A program made the position numbers and the translations under genes. From Polaribacter sp. MED152 (lineage in GTDB: Bacteria; Bacteroidota; Bacteroidia; Flavobacteriales; Flavobacteriaceae), in the NCBI RefSeq assembly GCF_000152945.2, contig NC_020830.1:1622501-1686500 (forward strand): DNA of 64,000 bases, in the 5' to 3' direction. The notes beneath the pieces were generated by a model. It was not told where the DNA came from. It saw only the letters and a list, made by a program, of their open reading frames with translations, and ran no database searches. This document shows, in pieces, positions 9,401 through 16,665 of the stretch; positions within the stretch are counted from its first letter, which is position 1; each line of letters begins with the position of its first letter.

Positions 9401-9517
9401 ATAAATGGTATGGGTATTTATGCTTGTTATGGTAAAATTACCAACAGATTTGGCTTTTGTAGTATGAATATTATTAAGTCTAAAAAAATGAGTATTGCTC
9501 TAAATCCTCGTTCTTAA
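6494..9517 (+). CDS. DNA polymerase III alpha subunit family (DnaE-like, SOS-associated)
   Basis: This C-family DNA polymerase has 1007 residues, shorter than a replicative DnaE (about 1150-1450). It opens with a PHP-like domain (CHTYYSLRFGTFSE) in which the metal-binding histidines of active PHP exonucleases are reduced, so proofreading there is unlikely. The palm carries GRGSGANSIVAYIIGITDVDP and the catalytic PDFDIDFSWKDRD (about residue 350). Fingers include YQEDVMKVANQFADL and a KGHSASYAVESYQ segment, and an OB-like region lies near the C-terminus. It follows dinB by three bases and shares its repressor-controlled promoter, the arrangement of an inducible DinB-DnaE2-type mutasome. The main replicative dnaE should be elsewhere in the genome. 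There is no sign of an imuB-type partner other than dinB. Confidence 0.92.
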   Translation: MYLNCHTYYSLRFGTFSETELLQLAVKNNINCIALTDINNTSACMNFVQQARKTTIKPVIGVDFRNGNSQQFVAIAKNNKGFQQINAYLSSFLESKTNFPNKPKYLADVFIVYPFEKALELNLTSFKKNEFVGVSVAEINKLRFSYLNNYKDKIVIQQQVTVRNKKDFNAHRLLRAIDKNILLSKLPKTEECLETDIMFAYQDLKNHFKDFENVIQNTENLLNQCTINFGFNENRTNQNLEVYTNSFDEDCQLLKKLCAENLKKRYANPTEKVYNRLEKELKVIIDLKFVSFFLINYDIISFAKRNNFFHVGRGSGANSIVAYIIGITDVDPIELDLYFERFINPFRASPPDFDIDFSWKDRDIVTNYIFNRFKNVALLATYVTFKYRAVVRELGKVFGLPKEEIDKLSKGVSTLGNYSRSQKLANTTNNLNKENKSQFDSMAHLVLKYGKLIEGFPNYVSVHSAGILILDKPIHYFSATSLPPKNFPTVQFDMNIADDVGIFKFDILGQRGLAKIKDALILIKENNPNDPEIDITDIERFKNDNNINNLLKTGGAIGAYYVESPAMRGLMQKLQTEDYLGLVAASSIIRPGVSSSGMKDEFIKRHRYPEHRKNANPILLKIMPETYGVMVYQEDVMKVANQFADLTLGEADVLRRGMSGKYRSVSEFKAVENKFIENCRKKGFKDELIFEVWNQIKSFAGYAFAKGHSASYAVESYQSLFLKCYYPIEFMTAVLNNGGGFYSTEHYIHEAKMRGATIELPCINTSDHPNIVKGKTIYLGFGYLKNLEHLLIERILSNRQTEGLFNSLDDFLDRVSISIEQLTILIRINAFRFTKKPKTTLLWEATFRINGTKKNELLSQVKLFAVQHQKFKIPKLENHWLEDVYDQLELLDFTTYNYFSLVVEAYHKHIKAKEMHKYADKNVLLYGKLVTTRYNKTSKGKLMRLSTFIDADGNYFDAVHFTNVVHLYPINGMGIYACYGKITNRFGFCSMNIIKSKKMSIALNPRS

Positions 9518-9595
9518 TATCAATTTTATCATCTCAAATTTTATTCATAAAATTTTTTAACCTATTATGAGTTTACAGTATAGTAAATCAATAAA

Positions 9596-10060
9596 ATGAA
9601 CAGAAACCTTAATACAAATAAAGCCTTATACTTTGGTCTATTTTTTATGGTAGCCACTTTTTTTAGCTGTAGTATTCCAACCAATTTTTACATTCAAAAC
9701 TTAACGAATAAAACTCAGAAAATTAAAATTTATCACGGCTTAAAAAGCGGGTCAAATTTAGATGATGTACTATTAAATTCGTTCACACTTTACTACAGGA
9801 ATGAAATTGTAAATCCTAAAAAATTCAAAGAAATTCAAAATGATTTAACCTTAAATTTTACACAACCTACAGATTCTACATTGGTTGTTTATTTAAAACC
9901 AAAGTCTACCACACAAATTGTAAAAACTAATAATTATAGATGGGTAAATTGGTTTATTAAAAGTGTAACTATAGCAGATAAAAACATAAACGTTTCGCAA
10001 CTAAGAGCAGCTTCTAAGAAAATGAAACATGATTATGTTTATATAATTGAAGAACCTTAA
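9596..10060 (+). CDS. Small lipoprotein of unknown function
   Basis: A 154-residue protein not recognised by family. Residues 8-25 are hydrophobic and end in a lipobox-like ATFFSC, so it is probably a lipoprotein exported by Sec and anchored by Cys25. The mature part has an NFYIQNLTNKTQKIKIYHG opening and strand-rich sequence with basic patches. It stands alone, 78 bases after the dnaE-like gene, and the gap holds no obvious promoter match. It could be a flavobacterial orphan protein. Confidence 0.7.
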   Translation: MNRNLNTNKALYFGLFFMVATFFSCSIPTNFYIQNLTNKTQKIKIYHGLKSGSNLDDVLLNSFTLYYRNEIVNPKKFKEIQNDLTLNFTQPTDSTLVVYLKPKSTTQIVKTNNYRWVNWFIKSVTIADKNINVSQLRAASKKMKHDYVYIIEEP

Positions 10061-10150
10061 GCCAATCATAAAATACTTTAATTTTAGACCAATTCATTAA
10101 GGTATTATTTCATAAATTCGATGTTCAAATAACTCATTTAAACCAAAAAA

Positions 10151-10819
10151 GTGACTAAATTTTCTTTACCCAAACTCCTTTTAATTACTATTAGTGTCCT
10201 GTTTATGCATTGTACAAATAACAAGCAATTTCAATTAAATGAAGGAGATTTACTTTTTCAAAATACTGGTACAGACGAAATAGATAATGCCATTAAAGAT
10301 GTTACAGCTACTGCAATTGCTAAAAACTATTCTCATGTTGGCATTGCAATGCAAGAAAACAACCAATGGTTTGTGGTAGAAGCCATACCTAAAAAAGGCG
10401 TTCGTAAAACTCCATTGAATGAATTTTTAGCAAGGAATAAAAATAAAGACAATAGATCTCAAACCACAGTAGCTAGATTAACCAATTACTATGCACCTTA
10501 TATTTCTAGAGCAATTCAGTATGGTTTAGAAAGGGTAAACACACCTTATGATGAAATTTTTCTTTGGGATGATAATTCTTACTACTGCTCTGAATTGGTG
10601 TATAAAATGTTCTCATCACAAAACCTCCCTAAAGATTCAGTTCCATTTCTTACACACCCAATGACCTTTAATGATAAATCTGGCAAACCTATGTCTAGTT
10701 GGGTTAAATACTATAAAGAACGTAACCATGTAATTCCTGAAGGAATTGAGGGTACAAACCCCAACTTAATGGCCAGTAGTCCTCACCTAACGTTTGTTCA
10801 TGACTATGAAAAAGAATAG
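10151..10819 (+). CDS. YiiX/YebB-like NlpC/P60-superfamily cysteine hydrolase, lipoprotein
   Basis: 222 residues from a GTG start. A short signal sequence ends in a lipobox (LFMHC, Cys21). The rest matches the permuted papain-like YiiX group: LNEGDLLFQNTGTDEIDNAI, then the YSHVGIAM histidine motif (about residues 58-65), and the nucleophile Cys in YYCSELVYKMF (about residue 150). In this group the His comes before the Cys, the reverse of ordinary NlpC/P60. Members act on cell-wall peptides, lipids or other amide bonds; the substrate here cannot be told. Its 3' end overlaps the start of the serine hydrolase gene, suggesting co-expression. Confidence 0.82.
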   Translation: MTKFSLPKLLLITISVLFMHCTNNKQFQLNEGDLLFQNTGTDEIDNAIKDVTATAIAKNYSHVGIAMQENNQWFVVEAIPKKGVRKTPLNEFLARNKNKDNRSQTTVARLTNYYAPYISRAIQYGLERVNTPYDEIFLWDDNSYYCSELVYKMFSSQNLPKDSVPFLTHPMTFNDKSGKPMSSWVKYYKERNHVIPEGIEGTNPNLMASSPHLTFVHDYEKE

Positions 10820-11909
10820 AAAAACAATACTATTTTTCATCCTAAGTTGTGTCTATTTAGCAAGTTACGCTCAACAAAAATATACATATAAACAGCCAAT
10901 AGAACTGAATGATGGTTGGAAAACTAACAGCATCATTTCTCAAAAAACAGATACTACTTTAATACACAAAGCATTTACACAGTTATTAAATCGTGAAAAT
11001 GATATTCATAGTATTTTAGTTATTAAAAACAATGAGCTAATTATCGAAGAATATTACAAAGGTTTTTCGATTAATAAACCTCATGATTTAAGGTCTGTTA
11101 CTAAAAGTATTGTATCAATTTTACTAGGTATTGCCATTGACAAAAAAATTATTGATTCAGTTGATGATCCAATATCAAAGTACCTCAAAAAACCAATTCC
11201 TCAAAAAAATATTGACAGCAGAAAAGATGAAATTAGCATAAAACATTTAATAACGATGTCTAGTGGTTTAGATTGCAATGATTGGGACAAAATCTCTAAA
11301 GGACAAGAAGATAAAGTCTATAAAAAAAGAGATTGGCTACAATACACTTTAGATTTACCTATAATTAATGACCCAGGTACAACAGCAACCTACTGCACAA
11401 TGGGTGTAATTTTAACAGCAGAATTAATTAGTCAGGCCTCTGGCTTAACCATTGATGAATTTGCAAAACAATATTTATTTAACCCGTTAAAAATTGATGA
11501 TTTTTACTGGAGTCATACTTCTAAAAAGCAAGTTATTTCGTCAGCAAAAAGGGTTCATTTAACCTCTAGAGATTTAGCTAAAATTGGTCAATTGGTATTA
11601 AATAAAGGGGCTTGGAATGGCAAGCAAATCGTATCTAAAGATTGGATTGAAGCATCAACCACACCAAAAACCAAAATAACAAGTTTAGATTATGGTTATT
11701 TATGGTGGAACATTCCATTTAAAATTAATAACGAAGTTTTACATGCAAAAATAGCCACAGGAAATGGTGGTCAGTACATTATGGCTTTGCCCTCACTAAA
11801 TATCGTTGCAATTTTTACTGGTGGAGCTTACAATTCTCAAAACGATAAATTACCATTTGCTATTTTGAATGATATCATTATACCTACTTTTTATCAAGCA
11901 AAAGAATAA
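10806..11909 (+). CDS. Class C beta-lactamase-like serine hydrolase, secreted
   Basis: The start at 10806 gives a clean signal peptide (MKKNRKTILFFILSCVYLASYA-Q). An upstream in-frame ATG at 10794 would add four residues. The active-site Ser lies in the SxxK motif SVTKSI (about residue 96). The second motif position reads TYCTMG where YxN is usual, which is a noticeable deviation. A C-terminal GNGGQYI corresponds to the third motif region. Family members include esterases, D-amino-acid peptidases and penicillin-binding proteins, so lactamase activity should not be assumed. It overlaps the YiiX-like gene by 14 bases. Confidence 0.88.
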   Translation: MKKNRKTILFFILSCVYLASYAQQKYTYKQPIELNDGWKTNSIISQKTDTTLIHKAFTQLLNRENDIHSILVIKNNELIIEEYYKGFSINKPHDLRSVTKSIVSILLGIAIDKKIIDSVDDPISKYLKKPIPQKNIDSRKDEISIKHLITMSSGLDCNDWDKISKGQEDKVYKKRDWLQYTLDLPIINDPGTTATYCTMGVILTAELISQASGLTIDEFAKQYLFNPLKIDDFYWSHTSKKQVISSAKRVHLTSRDLAKIGQLVLNKGAWNGKQIVSKDWIEASTTPKTKITSLDYGYLWWNIPFKINNEVLHAKIATGNGGQYIMALPSLNIVAIFTGGAYNSQNDKLPFAILNDIIIPTFYQAKE

Positions 11910-12263
11910 ATTTTAAGTTGGTAAGCGCTATAAAGTTTTCAGAATTACCTATAATCTTATTATCTTTTTAAGTAAATTTGACTGTAAATCAAGCATTTAT
12001 TCTATATTTTTATTAAAACAAAACAATAAAAAAGTTCAATTTGTTCTGCTTACCAATATTTTGAAGAAGATGCAAAAGCAATTTCAGAAGAAAGTAAATT
12101 GATAGATTTTGTAATTTTAGATAAAAAATCCGCTTAAAGTTAATCGAGAAAATATTAAAGATATCATTGATTTAGAAACCAACAAAGAAAGTAAAAGCTA
12201 AAAATTAAATATTATTTAAACCTTAAGGCTTAACTATAAAACATGGATTTAAAGAAAATATAA
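11910..12263 (+). pseudogene. Gene-poor stretch with decayed coding fragments
   Basis: No intact gene is present in these 354 bases. An open stretch at 12042-12137 reads CSAYQYFEEDAKAISEES and continues to a stop. From 12136 a second stretch in another frame reads KVNRENIKDIIDLETNKESK before a stop at about 12201. Their adjoining position and frame change suggest remains of one frameshifted gene lacking a start. The family is not recognised and the call is weak. Confidence 0.25.
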
Positions 12264-12698
12264 ATGAAAGAACAAGAAATAATTAGAAAAGGTGAAGGAA
12301 ACAGCTACGATTATTCTCAAGATCATTGTTTTGTTAAACTAGCTTCAACCGAAACAAATGGTGAGCTATGCATAGTTGAAGATACATTAAAACCAGGTTT
12401 TTACCTTCCTAGACATCATCATAAAATAATGACGGAAGTCTTTTACTTTTTAGTAGGTGAGGTAAAATTGATATTCGATGATGAGACAATAACATGTAAA
12501 CCAGGAGATACTATTACTGTTCCTCCAAATATTTGGCATGCAGCAAGCTGCGAAAAAGGAGGTAAAATGTTAACTATTTTCAAAAATGGTCAATTTGATT
12601 TATATCTAGAAAAACTATCAAAAATGACAGCGAAAGAATTCGCAGATGCTGAATTAATGAAAGCTATTTCTGCAGAATTTGATATTTATGAAGAATAA
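12264..12698 (+). CDS. Single-domain cupin protein
   Basis: A 144-residue protein with one cupin barrel at about residues 35-115. The first cupin motif is in GFYLPRHHHKIMTEVFYFLVG, with the His-His-His and Glu expected to bind a metal. The second is in KPGDTITVPPNIWHAASC, with the third metal histidine. Such proteins range from isomerases to ligand sensors, so the substrate cannot be predicted. It is the last backbone gene before the genomic island: the tRNA-derived repeat begins about 80 bases after its stop. Confidence 0.85.
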   Translation: MKEQEIIRKGEGNSYDYSQDHCFVKLASTETNGELCIVEDTLKPGFYLPRHHHKIMTEVFYFLVGEVKLIFDDETITCKPGDTITVPPNIWHAASCEKGGKMLTIFKNGQFDLYLEKLSKMTAKEFADAELMKAISAEFDIYEE

Positions 12699-12732
12699 AA
12701 AGGAATTACAAACTAAATCTTAAAAACCAAAA

Positions 12733-12758
12733 AACGGATTGTACGTAAACAATCCGTT
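12733..12758 (-). terminator. Original terminator of the tRNA-fMet gene, displaced by the island
   Basis: AACGGATTGT (12733-12742) pairs with ACAATCCGTT (12749-12758). Read on the minus strand, the stem is followed by a T-run, making an intrinsic terminator in the orientation of the tRNA now at 46038-46110. It lies just beyond the left repeat, where the tRNA's 3' end would have been before integration. A similar hairpin is carried by the island at 45991-46015. Confidence 0.8.
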
Positions 12759-12777
12759 CTATTATTGACTTTAAAAG

Positions 12778-12822
12778 TAGTAGCGGGAACTGGACTCGAA
12801 CCAGTGACCTTCGGGTTATGAG
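12778..12822. repeat. Left attachment site (45-bp copy of tRNA-fMet 3' half)
   Basis: Identical to 46035-46079 over 45 bases and equal to the tRNA from its 3' end into the anticodon loop. Divergence starts at 12823 (TTTAACG in place of CCCGACG), so this is a tRNA fragment and not a functional tRNA. The end of identity at the anticodon loop fits a common crossover point of tyrosine recombinases. Confidence 0.93.
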
Positions 12823-12873
12823 TTTAACGAAAACCCTTATTTTATAGGCGTTTCAGCGATATTTTGATTAAAT

Positions 12874-12893
12874 CGTGTACGAAATCGTGTACT
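12874..12893. promoter_or_regulatory. Paired CGTGTAC motifs near left island end (candidate integrase arm sites)
   Basis: CGTGTACG at 12874-12881 and CGTGTACT at 12886-12893 are spaced 12 bases apart. The same motif with the same spacing occurs near the right end (45937-45956). They lie in the non-coding 12699-13066 stretch, which otherwise holds only the terminator and the left attachment repeat. Binding by the integrase is inferred. Confidence 0.5.
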
Positions 12894-13066
12894 CTAATTT
12901 TTAATAAATTTCTCCTCAAATATAAGTAAAAAAGTTGCAGTAATTTTCAAATTTATTGAGCGTTATTTTATATGTTTCATCTCAGAGATAAAATAAGTTG
13001 AATCTAAAATTCATCGTTAAAAAAAATAAGAAACCTATATTATACGAATTAACGATTTAATTTATA

Positions 13067-14143
13067 TTGATAATTTTTAATAATAAGTCTGTACTTTCGA
13101 TATTTGAAACTATGAACCTCCCTTTTGACAAAAACATCTCAGTATCTAAGCTAGTTTCTATCTTTAGAAGTACGAGTGCTACTTATAAGTTTTACTGGTT
13201 TTGGGCTATTCTTGAAGCTATAGAATCAGGTAAAAAAAGAATTACAAAAAGAGAAATATTTGCTAGAATGATTTCTTTGTCTTGGTATACAGTCAATTAT
13301 TTTAAAGTTTCATTTGGTAAACAAGATGTAATACAAAGTGCTGTAGAGCAAATTAAAGAATTAGAAAGTTTAAGTATTGATTCTTCTCAGGAACATATAC
13401 TTTCTACTTTATTAATTACTAAAAATAAAGAAACAGTATCACTACTAAATCATTTTGATAATAATGTACCCCATAAGTTTTTAAGTCCTTGGTTAGGCTC
13501 AGGTAGTAAGTCTGAAATTTATGATAAATCAAATGATAAATTTGAATCTGTTCCATATAGATTAGAAAAAGAATACATTAAAATTTCTGATAAATGGTTG
13601 CCTTATTTTAAGGTTCACATTGCACTCTTAAAAACTTATTGTTATTGGAATCTAACCCTTTTTCTACAATCAAGAAACCCAAATGTACCAGACATACCTA
13701 ACAAAATCAATAGACCTATTCAAAGAGGTAGTTTGAGCACCCATAAAACAAGATTTTGGGATTTAGTAATCACTGAAATTGGAGCGGTTAATTGTATTTA
13801 TACTAATAAAACTTTAAAAAAGGGAGGATATGCTGTAGAGCACTTTATACCCTATCAATTTGTTGCTCATGATTTAATGTGGAATTTAATTCCTGCTGAT
13901 AGTAGTTTTAACTCAAAAAAAAGTGATAAGCTTCCTAAATTTGATGATTATTTTGATTCCTTTTATGAAATACAAAAAATGGGGTTTGAGATTGTAAAAA
14001 CAATAAGACCAAAAAATAAATTTTTAGAACACTACCTTCCTTTATTTCCTAATCAAATATTTGACAAAAATAAATTTGAAGATCACATAAAACCTATGTT
14101 AAGTATAGCTCATAATAATGGGTTTCAATATTTAGAAATATGA
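13067..14143 (+). CDS. HNH endonuclease domain protein
   Basis: 358 residues; the first 240 are helical and of unknown function. The C-terminal third holds an HNH nuclease: CIYTNKTLKKGGYAVEHFIP with the first His (about residue 258), then MWNLIPADSSFNSKKSDKLP with the central Asn (about 271) and the NSxKSDxLP tail seen in many HNH proteins. A second possible start, at 13112 (MNLPFDKNIS), may be the true one because the first 15 residues look unstructured. The stop overlaps the HIT gene by ATGA. HNH nucleases with long helical N-termini occur in restriction and other defence contexts. The pair lies between two copies of the island's left-end sequence. Confidence 0.85.
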   Translation: MIIFNNKSVLSIFETMNLPFDKNISVSKLVSIFRSTSATYKFYWFWAILEAIESGKKRITKREIFARMISLSWYTVNYFKVSFGKQDVIQSAVEQIKELESLSIDSSQEHILSTLLITKNKETVSLLNHFDNNVPHKFLSPWLGSGSKSEIYDKSNDKFESVPYRLEKEYIKISDKWLPYFKVHIALLKTYCYWNLTLFLQSRNPNVPDIPNKINRPIQRGSLSTHKTRFWDLVITEIGAVNCIYTNKTLKKGGYAVEHFIPYQFVAHDLMWNLIPADSSFNSKKSDKLPKFDDYFDSFYEIQKMGFEIVKTIRPKNKFLEHYLPLFPNQIFDKNKFEDHIKPMLSIAHNNGFQYLEI

Positions 14144-14505
14144 TTGATTTTAACCAAATTCCTAAGGAGAGAATTATTTTTAATAATGAATTATTCTTTA
14201 TTATTAAAGATAAATTCCCAGTTTCTCCAGGTCATCTTTTGATAATTTCTAAGGGAATCAAAAAGGATTTCTTTGAATTATCTTTAGAAGAAAAAGAGAA
14301 ACTTCCTAAAATGATAGATAAAGCAAAACAGCTAATAAAACAAGAATATAATCCTGACGGCTATAATATTGGTATGAATTGTGGAGATTCTGCAGGGCAA
14401 ACTGTATTTCATTTTCATTGCCATATTATTCCAAGGTATAAAGGTGATATGGATAATCCACGTGGAGGTGTAAGAGGTGTAATACCTTCAAAAAGGAAGT
14501 ATTAG
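14140..14505 (+). CDS. HIT-family nucleotide hydrolase/transferase
   Basis: 121 residues with the full HIT layout: IIFNNELFFIIKDKFPVSPGHLLII at the start, NIGMNCGDSAGQTVFHFHCH, and the catalytic HFHCHIIPR triad at about residues 90-98. The family hydrolyses or transfers nucleoside monophosphates from substrates such as AMP-lysine, Ap4A or nucleotide conjugates. It is translationally coupled to the HNH nuclease gene by a four-base overlap, so the two products probably act together. HIT may process adenylated intermediates or nucleotides from the nuclease; this is inference. Confidence 0.9.
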   Translation: MIDFNQIPKERIIFNNELFFIIKDKFPVSPGHLLIISKGIKKDFFELSLEEKEKLPKMIDKAKQLIKQEYNPDGYNIGMNCGDSAGQTVFHFHCHIIPRYKGDMDNPRGGVRGVIPSKRKY

Positions 14506-14577
14506 CCAAATAATTTAAAAAGTATAGTTCTAGCCAACATTCTTAAACAATAACTTTAAAAAAATTATAAAATTAAC

Positions 14578-14690
14578 GGCCTTTCAGCAATTTTTTCATT
14601 AAAATGCGTACAAAACATATATTCTAATTTTTAACAAAGCTCTTTCATAAAATAAGTTAAAAAGTTATGGTAATTTGGAAATTATAAGAA
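14578..14690. repeat. Diverged second copy of the island's left-end sequence
   Basis: This stretch aligns by eye with 12847-12958 over about 110 bases. Shared blocks include TTTCAGC, CATTAAA/GATTAAA, GTACAAAACAT/GTACGAAATCG, an exact TCTAATTTTTAA, AAAAAGTT and GGTAATTT/CAGTAATTT. The CGTGTACG motifs are degraded here. The remainder of the gene-free stretch 14506-14874 shows nothing recognisable. It suggests that the HNH-HIT module was added by a separate integration next to an older left end. Confidence 0.6.
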
Positions 14691-14874
14691 TGAAATTTAA
14701 CCGAATAGTCCCCGTATTTTAAATAATATAAGGTAAATAATCAAATCCAAAACTAAATAAAGCCGAATGTTTTTGTTTGAAACTTTTTTAAGGATATGAA
14801 ATTTCTCTTTATACTCATTATTTTATTTAATTTAATTCTTTATTAAAAAAACAAGTTTAATATCATAAAATCTG

Positions 14875-16653
14875 TTAATTTAAAACATAATGATAATTAC
14901 TATTTTTATTTTCAATTAAATATTCAGTATTACTTTCCAATAACCAACTAGCCTTTTCATTGTCAAAGTTTTCATCAATTACCTCCATTTGATTTATTTT
15001 ATAACTTTCTAAAATATTCTTCAAATTTCTTTTAATTTCGGCATCGTTAATTGTTTGGTCATTTTTTATGATTAAGTCAACTTCAATATTAAACAATCTA
15101 GCCAAATCATTTTTTTGAGTCTTAATAAAGGTAGCAAACTTCATTGATTGAATTTCTTCAACATCTAAATCTACCAGAAGTATAAAAACTACCCTATCAC
15201 ACTTCTCTTTTATTTCATCCTTTAGAAATGATGAATAAAGATTGCACAAGTTAGGAACCTCATCCAACCTAATAAACCCAATTAATATTTTTTTAGAGGT
15301 ATTTAAAAGTTTTTTTACTGGCTTTGTCTTTATTTTTAATTGTTTTAATTTATTGGTAGCTAAAGAGTTTTCATTAATATAAAAGACAAGGTCATTTGCA
15401 TCTATGTTTGCATTAAGGTGAAGATGAAATTGTTTTTTAGAAAACCAACAAGAATTTTGGATTCTAATATTTTTATCATATTGAGAATTTAAATCAAAAC
15501 CAATTTTAGTAAGTTCTTCTTTAAAAAAGTTATTCTTAAAAACGTTTCTCGCCTGAGTAATTTTAATTAAAGTAGGTTTTTGATTATTAACTCCATGTTT
15601 TAGTTCTAGGAATTCTGAAAGTAAACAACTTTCTTCTAAATTTATGATGTTAAAATCATAAACACTATCCATTGAAATTTCTAAATTATTAGTAGATAGC
15701 TCAAAAGCAAGTTTCTCAATTTTAAAAGATTCCTCTTTCAGAGCTTTTACAAAATATATAGCTTGCTCATTTTCTTTAAATATTGATGTAAAAAAGGATA
15801 CCCAAGATAATACCTCATCTTTATTCTCGTAATGTATTAAGTTATACAAATCATCAAAAAAATTGTTTTCTGAATTAAACGATTCTTTGTAAAATGCTGC
15901 TAAATAATACCCTAATAAAAAATCAATTTCTGCTTTTAGCTCTTCAGGAATAGTATTTATATTTTTATTTAAATTATCAAAATCATTAAATTCTAAGAAA
16001 CCTCTTAACCACTTTCTAATAGAGATAACATCCTTTTCATCTTTAATATTAAGTTTTGGTATGTAATTCTCAACTATGAACTTCCCCCACCAAGTTACCC
16101 TAAAAAAATTATCAGTAACAAACTTATCTACTTTTACAGTTAATATTGGAAACTTTGACTCTTTTATTAATTCATGTAATAATTTCTTCTTTAATTCAGA
16201 TAAAAAATTAAACTCTTTGAAAGTATTCATTAAGGATTGTCTAAGCTGATTGTTAGAAATATTCTCATAGACCTTATGCATCATAGAAAATAACCCATTT
16301 CTTAATTGAACATACCCATCAAAATTATATACATAATCATCTATAGCCATTTCGTTTTTAGAAACATCTCTAACTTTTCTTCCACTTGTTTTAAGCAACC
16401 CTAAAGGAATTCGGTAATGATTTATAAAAAGATTCTTATCGTTTTCTGGAACCTCAAAATAGTTTATTGCTGAGAATAAAATCAATTTATTAACTCCATG
16501 GTTAGACAACATATTGCCATTTAAATATAAACTTATACCAAGTAATCCCTGAGCTCTTTTTACATCAAATCTATCTTCTCTTACTATTAGACAACTATTA
16601 AATATTAATTCTTCTGCTTCTTTTAACGATATGTAAACCTTTATTTCATTCAT
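14875..16653 (-). CDS. Unknown 592-residue protein of Hsp70-helicase operon
   Basis: No family recognised. The protein starts with a strand-helix region (MNEIKVYISLKEAEELIFNS), followed by a long helical middle and, from about residue 440, a Rossmann-like stretch (KKILIGFIRLDEVPNL, then CDRVVFILLVDLDVEE). No signal peptide or membrane segment is seen. It is the last gene of a tight minus-strand operon (12 bases after the helicase, itself 4 bases after the Hsp70-like gene). By position it could be a sensor or effector of that system. The gene is AT-rich and Asn/Lys-rich like the rest of the island. Confidence 0.6.
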   Translation of the reverse strand: MNEIKVYISLKEAEELIFNSCLIVREDRFDVKRAQGLLGISLYLNGNMLSNHGVNKLILFSAINYFEVPENDKNLFINHYRIPLGLLKTSGRKVRDVSKNEMAIDDYVYNFDGYVQLRNGLFSMMHKVYENISNNQLRQSLMNTFKEFNFLSELKKKLLHELIKESKFPILTVKVDKFVTDNFFRVTWWGKFIVENYIPKLNIKDEKDVISIRKWLRGFLEFNDFDNLNKNINTIPEELKAEIDFLLGYYLAAFYKESFNSENNFFDDLYNLIHYENKDEVLSWVSFFTSIFKENEQAIYFVKALKEESFKIEKLAFELSTNNLEISMDSVYDFNIINLEESCLLSEFLELKHGVNNQKPTLIKITQARNVFKNNFFKEELTKIGFDLNSQYDKNIRIQNSCWFSKKQFHLHLNANIDANDLVFYINENSLATNKLKQLKIKTKPVKKLLNTSKKILIGFIRLDEVPNLCNLYSSFLKDEIKEKCDRVVFILLVDLDVEEIQSMKFATFIKTQKNDLARLFNIEVDLIIKNDQTINDAEIKRNLKNILESYKINQMEVIDENFDNEKASWLLESNTEYLIENKNSNYHYVLN

Positions 16654-16665
16654 AATTTATTAACT

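Noticed and set aside
12781..12853. Possible second tRNA-Met gene at the left end
   Set aside because: Only the 3' half matches; the sequence diverges at the anticodon loop, so no cloverleaf forms. It is an attachment-site fragment.
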